DNA of 64,000 nt, from contig NC_088787.1 of the NCBI RefSeq assembly GCF_949628265.1, positions 2,284,501-2,348,500 on the forward strand. The letters run 5' to 3'. The position numbers and the translations under genes were made by a program. The notes beneath the pieces are model-generated. The model saw nothing but the letters and a program-made list of their open reading frames with translations, ran no database searches and was not told where the DNA came from. Origin of the DNA: Cloeon dipterum (taxonomy: Eukaryota; Arthropoda; Insecta; Ephemeroptera; Baetidae). This document shows positions 38,338 through 49,851 of the stretch, piece after piece (position 1 is the stretch's first letter; each line of letters starts with the position of its first letter).

Positions 38338-39461
38338 AACTTTGATTTGGATGATATAGATTTTGAAACAAATATTGTAACTGTCATTTTTAACTTGAGT
38401 ATAATTTTGTATTAAACACTCGTCACAGTTCTGTTTAAACTAAAAGATTTGAATAAAAATTAATTATTTTTCCTTGAAAACTCTTGTTAAAATAATTATT
38501 TGCATAATAACCTGAAGAGCAGACAGATTGATCTAAAAATTTCATTTCTTGACTAACAAAAGTTTAATTATACCAATAATTGTTTTCTATTCTGACGCGG
38601 GTGGCCTGAAAAATCATTTTGAAATGCGGGTTTGGCAGCTGCTGAAAGATAAAGACACACTGGCCGTAAAATTTGATGTCGAGGGTCCTGAAGCGAACAT
38701 AATTGAATTAAAAGCCATATCAAAAAATGTTTATAAAATATAAGACAAAATTTAGCGTAGATTTGTTTGCTGCTATGAACTATACACTCTCCTCAGGCTT
38801 CGCATTGCATTCTTTGCACTTCATTCTTCTCAGCGGAAGGCAGACGTGCGGTAAAATTGGTTGCCACTGCGCGGATCCAAGATGGCGTCTGAACGTGGAA
38901 AATAAAAAGCTCTCTTTGGATTGCTGTACGAGTGTCAAGAGTTTGTTTTTACGATCCAAAAGAGACAATTAGTTAAGAGTAATGCAAATTATATATGTCA
39001 CAATATTAACGAATGCTTGCTTCTTTTCGCGTATTTTCCCGTGAACGTATTTTCACGGCAAACTCCTACGGACGCTATATCTGCGCGTCGCACAAATCTT
39101 GCCCCCACTGATATTTCTAATAAATTTAGATTAAAAAATATATATTATGTATTAATCAAACAAAAAAAACAATGAAAGCTTTGTTTTATTAAAAAAAAAT
39201 CAAATCTTGATTGGAAAGCAAAGAACCTTACAGTATATACCGATTCACTATCATTCTAAACATTTGCACCTTTCAATCTGTCAAAACGCAAATAAGGAAA
39301 TTTTATCTCCGCGCGTTTTCTCCCCAGCAAAACTGAAGCTATACCTGAATTCTTGAGATGCTTGACGAAAATCTTCCCAAATTCCTCTCATTTTCAACAT
39401 ATTAACGAGATCACTGACCCTTCAGCTTGTTCATCTTTGCTTGGAAGGTTCTCGCTCTGAA
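38338..39461. other. Spacer between zinc-finger genes A and B
   Basis: AT-rich. The part at about 38600-38770 (GATGTCGAGGGTCCTGAAG and flanks) recurs at about 51700-51880 behind gene E, marking it as part of the duplicated unit. The last ~140 bp before gene B contain the conserved promoter cassette. No gene. Confidence 0.5.
39375..39461 (+). promoter_or_regulatory. Conserved zinc-finger-array promoter cassette, gene B
   Basis: Block reading ATCTTCCCAAATTCCTCTCA, then AACATATTAACGAG, CTGACCCTTCAGCTTGT and TTGCTTGGAAGGTTCTCG right up to the ATG. Near-identical blocks precede genes C, D, E and F; only the proximal half is recognisable before gene A. Such conservation in noncoding flank fits a core promoter and 5' UTR, or simply recent duplication. 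Confidence 0.5.
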
Positions 39462-41101
39462 ATGTCGTTCGCGAGGCCACTCTGCGTTTTGTGCGAATGT
39501 CCGGCGGCGGACGGATTTGTCCAGGCTGTACACGTGGACAAGGAGAAGTTGCAGATTTGGTTGCTGAACATTTGCGGCCATGAATTTTCCGATGAAATCG
39601 AGGATTCAGACCTGATTTGTTACTTTTGCATTTGGCACGCAGAGTGAGTCTCAATATTAAATTGTCCTGCTTGATTTTCGTCACGATTTTTTATATTAGG
39701 TTCTTGGCCAAACACGGCTTGAATTTCGGGGCTGATTCTTGGTGGCCTCACAATTTGGGTTGTTTGGACGATGCAGCAAAAGAGCTGCGGAAATGTTATT
39801 TTGGTAAATTAATTAATCTACGGGAGTTCTAAAGAGAAAATTTTAATCGCGTGTAGTGCTTGTTTAGATGGAAAAGTTGAGCAGTGCTGGGTTCAGTTGG
39901 AAAATATTGATGATTCGGAGGAAGGGAATGAAACTGAACCTAAATCTCAAACTGAGATGAAAAGGACTAAATGTTTCTACTGTGAGAAATCATACAGATT
40001 AAAAACGAGTTTGGCAAACCACGTGAAGAGAACGCACAAAAATGTCATCACGTGTGAAAAATACAACTGCGCCACCTACTTCCACACAATTGAGGAGAAA
40101 GAAGAGCACGCCAAGAATTTCCACGAAACGCCAAAAGAACGAAAAAAAATCCAGTGCTATTTTTGTGAAAAGAAGTTCCTGAAATTTTCTAGCTACCGAT
40201 GTCATGTTCGATATATCCACACCGAATATCCAGTGAAATGCTCTCTCCGTGGTTGTGTTATTTATTTAAAATCTGAAACTGAAATGAATGCTCACTTTGA
40301 TTTGGCACACAAGGAGGAAGACGAGGCAAAAGCCCATGAATGCAAGCATTGCGGTTTCAGAACAAATAAGAATGAAACATTAGAAAGACACATTGCTGCG
40401 AAGCATTTGCCGAAGACAATCAAGTGTGAAAAGTGTGACAAAACGTTTTCTTCGAGGAAATTGCTAAAGTTGCATGGCTATATTATGATCATTCGTTCTA
40501 AATTTGCACAGTATGCGATGAAGAAGTTACATTGCGCAACATTAGTCTCCACCTGAAGAAACAGAAATGCCGTCGCTGCAAAAACAAATTTGACTGCTTA
40601 GGTTTAATTCAGGCTCACTGGAAAACTTGCAAAGAAACCCAAATGAAGTGCAGCAAGTGCCGAAAGACATTCGCTCAGATGTCATTGTTAAATTACCATT
40701 TGAAGAGAAATCACGGAATCAATTCTTTGCGTGGTTTGCAGCACAAAAAACTTGGCTTCAAGTGCGAGCAATGTAAGAGCTATTTTAAAAGCGCTCAAAC
40801 CTTGAAATATCACTTGAAATACCAACACAACGCGGATAATTTGAAGCAATGCGCGCACTGTCCCAAAAGCTTCACTCAATTCTCGACTTTGAAATACCAT
40901 TTAGCCATGAGACATAATTTGATCGAGCGTAACTTTGAATGCGATAAGTGCAAAAAGAGGTTTTTCCGGAAATGTGACCTTATATTGCATATTGAACGCT
41001 CCCACTTGGAAAGCGCTCGTGGAAAATGCAAAATATGTGGAAAGGAAATGCTCATCCGCTCGATGGAAGCACATCTGTTGTATTTTCACGACAAACACTG
41101 A
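39462..41101 (+). pseudogene. ZAD-C2H2 zinc-finger gene B, disrupted
   Basis: Exons 39462-39643, 39700-39803 and 39868 onward follow the array pattern. Within finger 6 a net 2-nt insertion relative to the paralogues at about 40483-40492 shifts the frame, and reading stops at 40554-40556 after 324 codons. The original frame resumes just afterwards but has TAA where the paralogues have an AAA lysine codon (about 40499). Intact finger coding then continues to TGA at 41099-41101, ending FHDKH as in gene D. It could still make a ZAD plus ~5-finger protein. No GT/AG pair nearby would splice out the lesion. Confidence 0.8.
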
Positions 41102-42402
41102 CACTTTGATTTTGTGAACCGCAATTACTGAGAAAATAATTTCTTGTAACTATAAATTTAAATAAAACACTTGTCATTATTCCGTTTGGACTTTAAGATT
41201 TTCATAAAATTGTGATATGAAAAAAATGATTTGCTTTTTCCTTGTTTTCACTGATTCAGAACAATATTTTCTACTTTCCCTGAATCAGACAGATTATTGG
41301 TCTACATTTTAGATTCAGGGACTTTATTTTTGAATAGCGAAGTTTCCTAAACAGAAAATACATAGACCGAATATAAACGTTTGTTGACGTATCACCACCA
41401 CCGTTAATTGATTTATATTCACCTTCCGAATATTTTACTAAAACAGAAATCCCTCTAAATTATAGATGGCTGCGGGTCGGAATTATGTTCTTCAATAATT
41501 AATAATTCTTGCCTGTATTTTCACGGCAATTTCCATTTTCAATTGGATTTGTTGCAACAATTTTAAAGATTTAATCATATTTGAATCTAATAAAAAATAA
41601 TTGTAAACCTAAAATGCATAACATCTTTCAAAACTGAAATAAAGAAATGTTATTAACGCGCGTGTTTTCTCCCTGCACAACTCAAACTTGAGTGTTAAAT
41701 TTAAATAAAGTGATGTGTATAGACACTGCTGTGTTGTAGCTAGCACTACACGCTGCTTTTTTCACTACGCTGGATATGTTAAATGCCCTCGCGCGATCGA
41801 TCCTCAAAGCGTTCTCGCTGAGCAAAGAAATATTTCGTCGGTACCAATGGGAAGCCGAGGATTTGAACTTTAACACATGTCAGAACAAAAACCAAAATGA
41901 ATAGATTTTGAGAAATTAGCGAGTACATTTCATGCTCTTTCCACCGAAAAGATATCCGGTCACTTTACGCAGTCGAGCGCGCTGATTGGTTGTTTTCGCC
42001 AGAAAGAGCGTGAAATAATGTGTTCACTTATTTTTAAAAATCTATTCATTTTTTATTTGGATCTGACATATGTAAAAGTTCAATTCTTCAGCTTTGCAAT
42101 GCTAAACCGATAACATTTTTATTAATTTGTTTCCCGCGGCGAGACCGTTTTGAGGGGCGACCGCGCGAGAACATTAAACACATGGCCAGCAAATATACAG
42201 GGAACGAAGCAGAGTAGGGCTAAGGCCCCGCCCACTGAATATCCGCGTCACTTTCTTTATTTCTTTAACTCGAACTACTACCTGAATTCTTAAGATGCTT
42301 TTTATATAAAAATCTTCCCAAATTCCTCTCATTTCCAACATATTAACGAGTTTACTGACCCTTCAGCTAGTGCATCAGTACTTGGAAGGTTCTCGATCGG
42401 AA
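41102..42402. other. Spacer between genes B and C, with fold-back and promoter cassette
   Basis: Nearly collinear with 48558-49851 (between D and E), including CCACCGTTAATT, AATTATAGATGGCTGCGGG and the fold-back element. Ends with the conserved cassette (about 42309-42402). No gene. Confidence 0.6.
41740..42215. mobile_element. ~0.5-kb fold-back element upstream of gene C
   Basis: Left arm GCTGGATATGTTAAATGCCC, then GCGCGATCGATCCTCAAAGC, is answered on the right by GCGACCGCGCGAGAACATTA, then ATGGCCAGC. Inner parts pair also (TCATGCTCTTTCCACCGAAAA with TTTTCGCCAGAAAGAGCGTGA). Copies before D and E, half a copy before F. Confidence 0.8.
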
Positions 42403-44041
42403 ATGTCGTTCGCGAGACCACTCTGCGTTTTGTGCGAGCGTCCGGCGGCGGACGGATTTGTCCAAGCTGTCGACGTGGACAAGGAGAAGCTGCAGACTTG
42501 GTTGCTGAACCTTTGCGGCTACGAATTTGCCGAGGAAATAGAGGATCACGACCTGATTTGTTACTTTTGCATTTGGCACGCAGAGTGAGTCAATATTAAA
42601 TTGTCATGTGTAATTTTCGTCACGATTTTATTTTTATATTAGGTTCCTGACCAAACACGGTTTGAATTTCGGGGCTGATTATTGGTGGCCTCAGGATTTG
42701 GATTATTTGGACGATGCGGCAAAAGAGCTAAGGAAAAGCTATTTTGGTAAATTAATTCTTCAAAGCATCGTTGAATAGAAATAATTAAATCGCGTTTTAT
42801 GCTTTTTAGATGGAAAAATTGAGCAGTGCTGGGTTCAGTTGGAAAACGTTGATGATTTGGAGGGAGGCTCTGGAACTGAACATGGACCTCAAACTGAGAA
42901 GAAATTGAGGAAATGTGTTTACTGTGATAAATCATACAAAAATATCAAGATATTGGGAGAACACGTGAGGAACGCGCACAAAAATGCCATCAGGTGTGAA
43001 AATCACTTGTGTGCTACCTACTTCCACACAATTGAGGAGAAAGAAGAGCACGTCAAGAATTTCCACGAGACGCCGAAAGAACGAAAAAAAATCCAGTGCT
43101 ATTTTTGTGAAAAGGAGTTCCAGGGATATGATAAGTACCACAGGCATGTTCGACATGTCCACACTGAATTTCCGGTGAAATGCTCTTTCCGTGGTTGCAT
43201 TAAATATTTTAAAACTGATGATGAAATGAAGTCTCACTTTGACTCTTCTCACAAAGAAGAAGACGAGGACAAAATCCACGAGTGCAAGCATTGCAAGTTC
43301 AGAGCAAAGAAAAAAAGGGATTTGGAAAGACACATTGCTGCGAAGCATTTGCCGAAAACAATCAAGTGTGAAAAGTGCGACAAATGGTTTTCTTCGGTGA
43401 AATTGCTGAAGCTGCATGACCGTCGAGATCATTCGTTCAAAATTTGCTCAATTTGCCAAAAAGAAATTACGTTACGCAATATCAGCTTCCACGTGAAAAA
43501 GCAGAAATGCTGTCGCTGCAAAAACATTTTTGACTGCTTAGGGTTACTTCAAACGCACAGGGAAACTTGCAAAGAAACTCAATTCAAATGCAACAAGTGC
43601 CCAAAGACATTCGCAATCATGTCATTGTTAATTTACCACGAGAAAAGAAAACACAGAATTAATTCTTGGCTTGGTTTGCAGCACAGAAATCTTGGGTTCA
43701 AGTGCGAGCCATGCAAGAAGTACTTCAAAAGTGCAAAAACCTTGAATATTCACTTGAAATATCAACACAGCGCTGCCAATTTGAAGCAATGCGCGCACTG
43801 TTCCAAAAGTTTCTCTCGTCTCAGGTCGTTGAAATACCATTTAGCTATGACACATAATTTGATCGAGTGTCAGTTTGAATGTCATTTGTGCAAGAAGAAA
43901 TTCAGCGGGAAAGGTATCCTATCAAAGCACATTCAATTTTCCCATTTGAATCGCGCACGTGGAAAATGCACAATATGTGGCAAGGAAATGTTTGTAAGTT
44001 CAATGGAACAACACATGCAGTATTTTCACGACAAACTCTGA
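42403..44041 (+). CDS. ZAD-C2H2 zinc-finger protein, array gene C
   Basis: Exons 42403-42584, 42643-42746 and 42810-44041; 505 codons. ZAD-like module (CVLCERP ... CYFCIWHAEFLTKHG), acidic linker (LEGGSGTEHGPQTEKK), then 13 fingers. Finger 1 carries the insertion NIKILGEHV shared with gene D. Finger 12 is the most divergent in the array (CHLCKKKFSGKGILSKHIQF), replacing the FFRKCDL helix of A, B, D and E. The protein ends FHDKL. Full-length and open. Probably a nuclear DNA-binding protein with altered base contacts relative to its neighbours; target unknown. Confidence 0.88.
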
Positions 44042-45714
44042 AGTACCACAATATTCTTGAAAAATGGTAAAATAATTTGAAATATTTCTATTTGTAACTT
44101 TCAATATTCCGAAATTTCTTTTTAATTATTCCAATCAAATGCAGCATATTGAGTTGCTAAAGTTTTAACTGTAAGTATGCAATATTATTCAGAAGATTCC
44201 AAAATTGTATTATTCTTTCAATAAAATAAAACATTTCTGAAATTTATTTCAGTTTTATTAACATCCTGACAAAAATTATTTTAATTTCCCGTAATTTTGG
44301 TTGAAATTTACGGAGTGATCGCAAGAAGGGAAGGATATAATTGACCTTTCTAACGTCAAATAAACAGACTTGATTATTTTACATCTCACACTGGAAACCC
44401 CATAATAAAAGACAAAGTGTCTTTTTCCAAGGTGACAAGACAGTGTGGAATAGTTTTATTTTTTACTTGCGAAGTAAAAATTGTAGGTGATTCTCTGTGA
44501 GTTCAATCACATATGAACGTATTTTAAATAATTAAAAAAGGTAAGAAATTCTCGAGAGTAGCGATTCCAGCCTCCAGGGATACCCCGGCAGTGATTTTCA
44601 CTCTCATGTGCGCTTATCTTCACAGCAAAATTTCTGCCTCGCAAGTCACCAGAGTAGTTGAAAATTAAAACCGGCTCGACATAAGCGCAGAGAAAATTGC
44701 TTAACAAATTTCAGCTTGACTATTGTAATAAAAATTTATTTTTAAACCAATTAAAATTAACGTACAATTAAGAAAATGATTATCTTACGCACAGCATTGA
44801 CAAAAAAATTGTGGTTTAATTTTAATTGTTAAACATAATGCAAGCTTGAAATTATTTATTTAGCTTATAGGAAGGAATTACGATGCGCAGTGGTTTCCTA
44901 TATTAAGAATTTTATTAAAGATGATGATGTTGGCTGCGTGTGTGGACTGCGACTTGTGGTAGATGGGACGACATCGGAAATGTGTAGACTGGGCTGCGTG
45001 GCTGAATATATGTGGAATTGTGAGGCTCGGAGAGTGGGACGGAATACAGACTCGGGACGCGTCCGAGTGGGTTCGTCAGGGACTTCGGTGAAGCGTGGCG
45101 CAGCATCCGAAGTGTGGTACCGCTTAAGCCCAGGCGTGCGATCGACAACATCGGGGACGGAAGCTACATCGTCCTGCTGCGATGGCGATCTTTACGTCTT
45201 ACAGGGTCCTCGTCCAGTTTGTCCTCAGGGTTGGTTCGGTCGTCTAGGCTGCTGCAGGAATTCTCTCTCTTTTGAATTGGGTCGCGTCGGTTTATATATG
45301 CTCGTCAAACAATGTGATTTGTCTGTTGTGTGAATTTGTGTGTTGAAGAATGGTCATTGTTTGACGGAATGTAGGTACCCTACAAGCTAAAGGAAAGCCA
45401 ATTTTCATCTTTTGTTTATGACAATTTTATTTTGTCTTGTAAATTCTAAGCTCTATCTTTCCAAGAAATTTTCCAGAAAATTGTCAAAGTTATTTTTTTA
45501 ACTTGACCAAAATGTCTATATAGAATTAAAAATGGATTAGATAATAAAAATCAACACAGTTTTAATATAAAGGGGATAATAATGCAATTATATTTTTTAT
45601 TTACCTAAAAAAATTCCAACAAATGAAAGATATTTCTGTTAAAAAAGCTGATAAACCAGAAAGCGATATAATCATCTCTATTTTTTATCAACACAAAACT
45701 AAAATAATAGTGTC

Positions 45715-45830
45715 AGTGAAAGACCGTTTGCTGTCCAGGAAAACGAAGTAGTCCATCGAAATGTGGCTGGAAGAGGTCTGCTTTCTTCTCATCCTCAGGG
45801 TCAGCCACGCGATGGCAAATCTGCAAAAGG
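45715..45830 (-). pseudogene. Orphan copy of the last yellow/MRJP exon
   Basis: Minus-strand copy of the exon-4 region of the two yellow genes: acceptor-like CCTTTTGCAG, then ATTTGCCATCGCGTGGCTGA, corresponding to 55596-55577 and 60525-60506, followed by the same downstream text (CTCTTCCAGCCACATTTCGA in the functional copies). No other yellow exon is nearby, so it is a dead fragment. Confidence 0.8.
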
Positions 45831-46217
45831 AGATAGATTAGACTCCGTTATTGGCGGTGATTGGTCCGAAGAAATTGACTCTGTGGACTCATCATTGTCA
45901 GATTCATAAAAAATACTCCAATTATCCTAATATATTATTATAAATTTATATGAATAAATTAAAATTTAAAAGAAATATTGTTTTGAAGATTGCGGACTTA
46001 TAGACATCATTCAATTGGATTTGTTGCAACATCTTTAAAGATGTATATTCATATTTGAATCTAATAAAAAATAATTGTAAACCTAAAATGCATAACATCT
46101 TTCAAAACTGAAATAAAGAAATGATAATAACGCGCGTGTTTTCTTCTTGCACAACTCAAACTTAAGTGTTTAAAGAAATTGACGCGGATAGGGAGTGTGC
46201 TGTGTTGTAGCACACTA

Positions 46218-46730
46218 CGCTGATTTTTTCCCTCCGCTGGCCATGTTAAATGCCCTCTCGCGATCGCTCCTCAAAGCGCTCTCGCTGGGCAAAGAAATAT
46301 TTCGTCGGTACCAATGGGAAGCAGATAATTTGAATTTTATTATAAAATCAGAACCAAAAACGAAAAATGAATATATTTTGAGAAATAGCGAGTACATTTC
46401 ATGCTCTTTCCACCGAAAAGAACCGGTCACGTGACGTTCACTGATTGGTTGCTGGTCGCTCCAACTTTTAGCGTTAAGTTTCACTTAACCAATCAGCGTG
46501 TTCACGCCGTGACCAGATCTTTTCGCCGGAAAGAGCGTGAAATGTAAACGCTGATTTCTCAAATAAATTCATTTTTTGTTTTTGTTCTGACATACGTAAA
46601 AGTTCAATTCTTCAGCTTTTCAATAAAATGCAAACGATATAATTTTTTATTAATTTCTTTCCCAGCCAGAGAAGTTTGAGGAGCGATCGCGCGAGGACAT
46701 TTAACATGGCGAGCAAATATATATAGAAGC
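46218..46730. mobile_element. ~0.5-kb fold-back element upstream of gene D
   Basis: Best-preserved palindrome of the family: GCTGGCCATGTTAAATGCCC and GCGATCGCTCCTCAAAGC on the left; GAGGAGCGATCGCGCGAGGA and CATTTAACATGGCGAGC on the right. The centre has GTCGCTCCAACTTTTAGCG and CAATCAG words. Confidence 0.8.
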
Positions 46731-46920
46731 GAATGGTATAGGGATAGGACCCCGCCCACTAATACCCGCGTCACTTTTTTATTCACTTTAACCGAACTAC
46801 CTGAATATTTAAGATGCTTTTGATACGAAATCTTCCCAAATTCCTCTCATTTCCAACATATTAACGAGTTTACTGACCCTGCAGCTTGTACGTCATTGCT
46901 TGGAAGGTTCTCGATCGGAA

Positions 46921-48557
46921 ATGTCGTCAGCGAAGCCACTCTGCGTTTTGTGCGAGCGTCCGACGGCGGACGGATTTGTCCAGGCTGTACACGTGGAAAT
47001 GGAAAAGCTGCAGACTTGGTTGCTGAACATTTGCGGCTACGAATTTTCCGAGGAAATCGAGGATTCAGACCTTATTTGTTACTTTTGCATCTGGCACGCA
47101 GAGTGAGTCAATATTAAATTGTCGTGTTTAATTTTCGTTACGATTTTTTTAAAAGGTTCCTGGCAAAACACGGTTTGAATTTTGGGGCTGATTCTTGGTG
47201 GCCTCAGGGTTTGGATTATTTGGACGATGCAGCAAAAGAGCTGCGGAAATGTTATTTTGGTAGATTAATTCTTCAAAGCATCGTTGAATAGAAATAATTA
47301 AATCGCGTTTTATGCTTTTTAGATGGAAAGATTGAGCAGTGCTGGGTTCAGTTGGAAAATGTTGATGATTTGGAGGGAGGCTCTGGAACTGAACATGGAT
47401 CTCAAACTGAGCAGAAAATGAGAAAATGTGTTTACTGTGACAAATCATACAAAAATGTCAAGATATTGGGAGAACACGTGAGGAACGCGCACAAAAATGC
47501 TATCAGGTGCGAAAAATACAACTGCGCCACCTACTTCCACACAATTGAGGAGAAAGAAGAGCACGTCAAGAATTTCCACGAGACGCCGAGAGAACGAAAA
47601 ATTATTCAGTGCTGCTTTTGTGAAAAGGAGTTCCATGGAATAAATAACCACTACCGAAGTCATGTTCGACATAATCACGCTGAATATCCGGTGAAATGCT
47701 CTTTCCGTGGTTGCATTAAATATTTCAAAACTGAAGATGAAATGAAATCGCACTTTGATTTGGCACACAAGGAGGAGGACGAGGCAAAAGTCCATGAATG
47801 CAAGGATTGTGGTTTCAAAGCAAAGTCGATTAATACTTTCGATAGACACAACGCTGCGAAGCACATGCCGAAGAAAATCAAGTGTGAAAAGTGCGACAAA
47901 TGGTTTTCTACGATGAAACTGCTCAAGATTCATGACCGCCGAGATCATTTGTTCAAAATTTGCTCAATTTGCCAAAAGGAAGTTACGTCACGCAATATCA
48001 GCTTCCACATGAAAAATCAGAAATGCCGACACTGCAAAAACATTTTTGATTGTTCAGGGTTATATCATGCGCACAGGGAAACTTGCAAAGAAACTCAGTT
48101 CAAATGCAGCAAGTGCCCAAAGACATTCGCTCGCATATCATGGTTAAATTATCATTTGAAGAGAAATCACGGAATCATTTCTTTGCGTGGTTTGCAGCAC
48201 AAAAAACTTGGGTTCAAGTGCGAGCCATGCAAGAGGTACTACAAAAGCGCTAAAACCTTGAAGTATCACTTGAAATACAAACACAGTGCTGCTAGTTTGA
48301 AGGAATGCGCGCACTGTCCCAAAAGCTTCACTCTTCTCTCGACTTTGAAATACCATTTGGCCATGAGACATAATTTGATCGAGAGTCCCTTTGAATGTGA
48401 TTTCTGCAAGAAGAGGTTTTTCCGGAAATGTGACCTTCTATTGCATATTGAACGTTCTCACTTGGAGGGTGCTCGTGAAAAATGCAAAATATGTGGAAAG
48501 GAAATGCTCATCCACTCGATGGAAGCACACTTTTTGTATTTTCACGACAAACACTGA
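46921..48557 (+). CDS. ZAD-C2H2 zinc-finger protein, array gene D
   Basis: Exons 46921-47102, 47156-47259 and 47323-48557; 506 codons. ZAD-like module (CVLCERP ... CYFCIWHAEFLAKHG), linker LEGGSGTEHGSQTEQK, 13 fingers, C-terminus FHDKH. Finger 3 has one extra residue (FHGINNHYRSHV) relative to C. Sequence and 3' flank are closest to the broken gene B, while the N-terminal linker and finger 1 are closest to gene C, suggesting unequal exchange or gene conversion. Promoter cassette at about 46836-46920. Confidence 0.88.
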
Positions 48558-49851
48558 AACTTTGATTTTGATGTAGATTTTGAACCGCAATTACTGAGAA
48601 AATAATTCCTTGTAACAATAAATTTGAATAAAAAACTTGTCAATATTCCGTTTATACTTAAATATTTCAATAAAATGGTGATATGAAAAAAATGATTTGC
48701 TTTTTCCTTGTTTTCACTGATTCAGAACAATATTTTCTACTTTCCCTGAATCAGACAGATTGGTCTACATTTTAGATTTAGAGACTTTATTTTTGAATCT
48801 TGAATCACGATGCTCGTTAAACAGAAAATACATAGACCGAATATAAACGTTTGTTGATGTATCGCCACCACCGTTAATTCATTTATATTCACGTTACGAA
48901 TATTTTACTAAAACAGAAATCCCTCTAAATTATAGATGGCTGCGGGTCGGAATTATGTTCTTTAATAATTAATAATTCTTGCCTGTATTTTCACGGCAAT
49001 TTCCATTTTTAATTGGATTTGTTGCAACATCTTTAAAGATTTATTCATATTTGAATGGAATAAAAAAAATTCTAAACGTAAAATGCATAACATCTTTCAA
49101 AACTGAAATAAAGAAATGATAATAACGCGCGTGTTTTCTCCTTGCACAACTCAAACTTAAGTGTTTAAATAAAGTGACGTGGATAGTCACTGTGCTGTGT
49201 TGTAGCACTACACGCTGCTTTTTTCCCACCGCTGGATATGTTAAATGCCCTTGCGCGATTGCTCCTCAAAGCATTCTCGCTGGGGAAAAAATATTTCGTC
49301 GGTACCAATGGGAAGCCGAGGATTTGAACTTTAACACATGTCAGAAAAAAAACCAAAATGAATAGATTTTGAGAAATTAGTGAGTACATTTCATGCTCTT
49401 TCCACCGAAAAGATATCCGGTCACTTAACGCGGTCGAGCGCGCTGATTGGTTGTTTTCGCCAGAAAGAGCGTGAAATGTGTTCTATTCATTTTTTATTTG
49501 AATCTGACATATGTTAAAGTTCAATTCTTCAGCTTTGCAATGCTAAACCGCGCGATAACATTTTTATTAATTTGTTTCCCGCGGCGAGACCGTTTTGAGG
49601 AGCGACCGCTCGAGAACATCAAACACATGGCCAGCAAATATACAGGGAACGAAGCAGAGTAGGGCTAAGGCCCCGCCCACTGAATATCCGCGTCACTTTC
49701 TTTATTCCTTTAACTCGAACTTTATACTACCTGAATTCTTAAGATGCTTTTTATATAAAAATCTTCCCAAATTCTTCTCATTTCCAACATATTTACGAGT
49801 TTACTCACCCTTCAGCTTGTGCGTCATTGCTTGGAAGATTCTCGATCGGAA
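48558..49851. other. Spacer between genes D and E, with fold-back and promoter cassette
   Basis: Near-duplicate of 41102-42402, indicating a block duplication of two neighbouring genes. Fold-back at about 49212-49655, cassette at about 49760-49851. No gene. Confidence 0.6.
49212..49655. mobile_element. ~0.45-kb fold-back element upstream of gene E
   Basis: Same arms as the copies before C and D (GCTGGATATGTTAAATGCCC left; GAGGAGCGACCGCTCGAGAA right), slightly shortened near the centre. Confidence 0.75.

Larger units (their letters stand above)
44042..46920. other. Long spacer between genes C and D with foreign yellow-locus DNA
   Basis: 44360-44690 matches 54750-55085, and 45470-45840 matches 55230-55610, so this spacer holds a displaced copy of DNA 3' of the yellow genes. 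Between them, 44930-45270 is a GC-richer island with a 147-codon open frame of no recognisable protein. 45950-46920 resembles the C and E upstream flanks, with the fold-back element at 46218-46730. Confidence 0.55.

Noticed and set aside
44890-45333. 147-codon open frame on + strand
   Set aside because: Begins with GTG, resembles no family, has no splice partner, and the Arg/Gly/Ser-rich composition reflects a GC-rich island.
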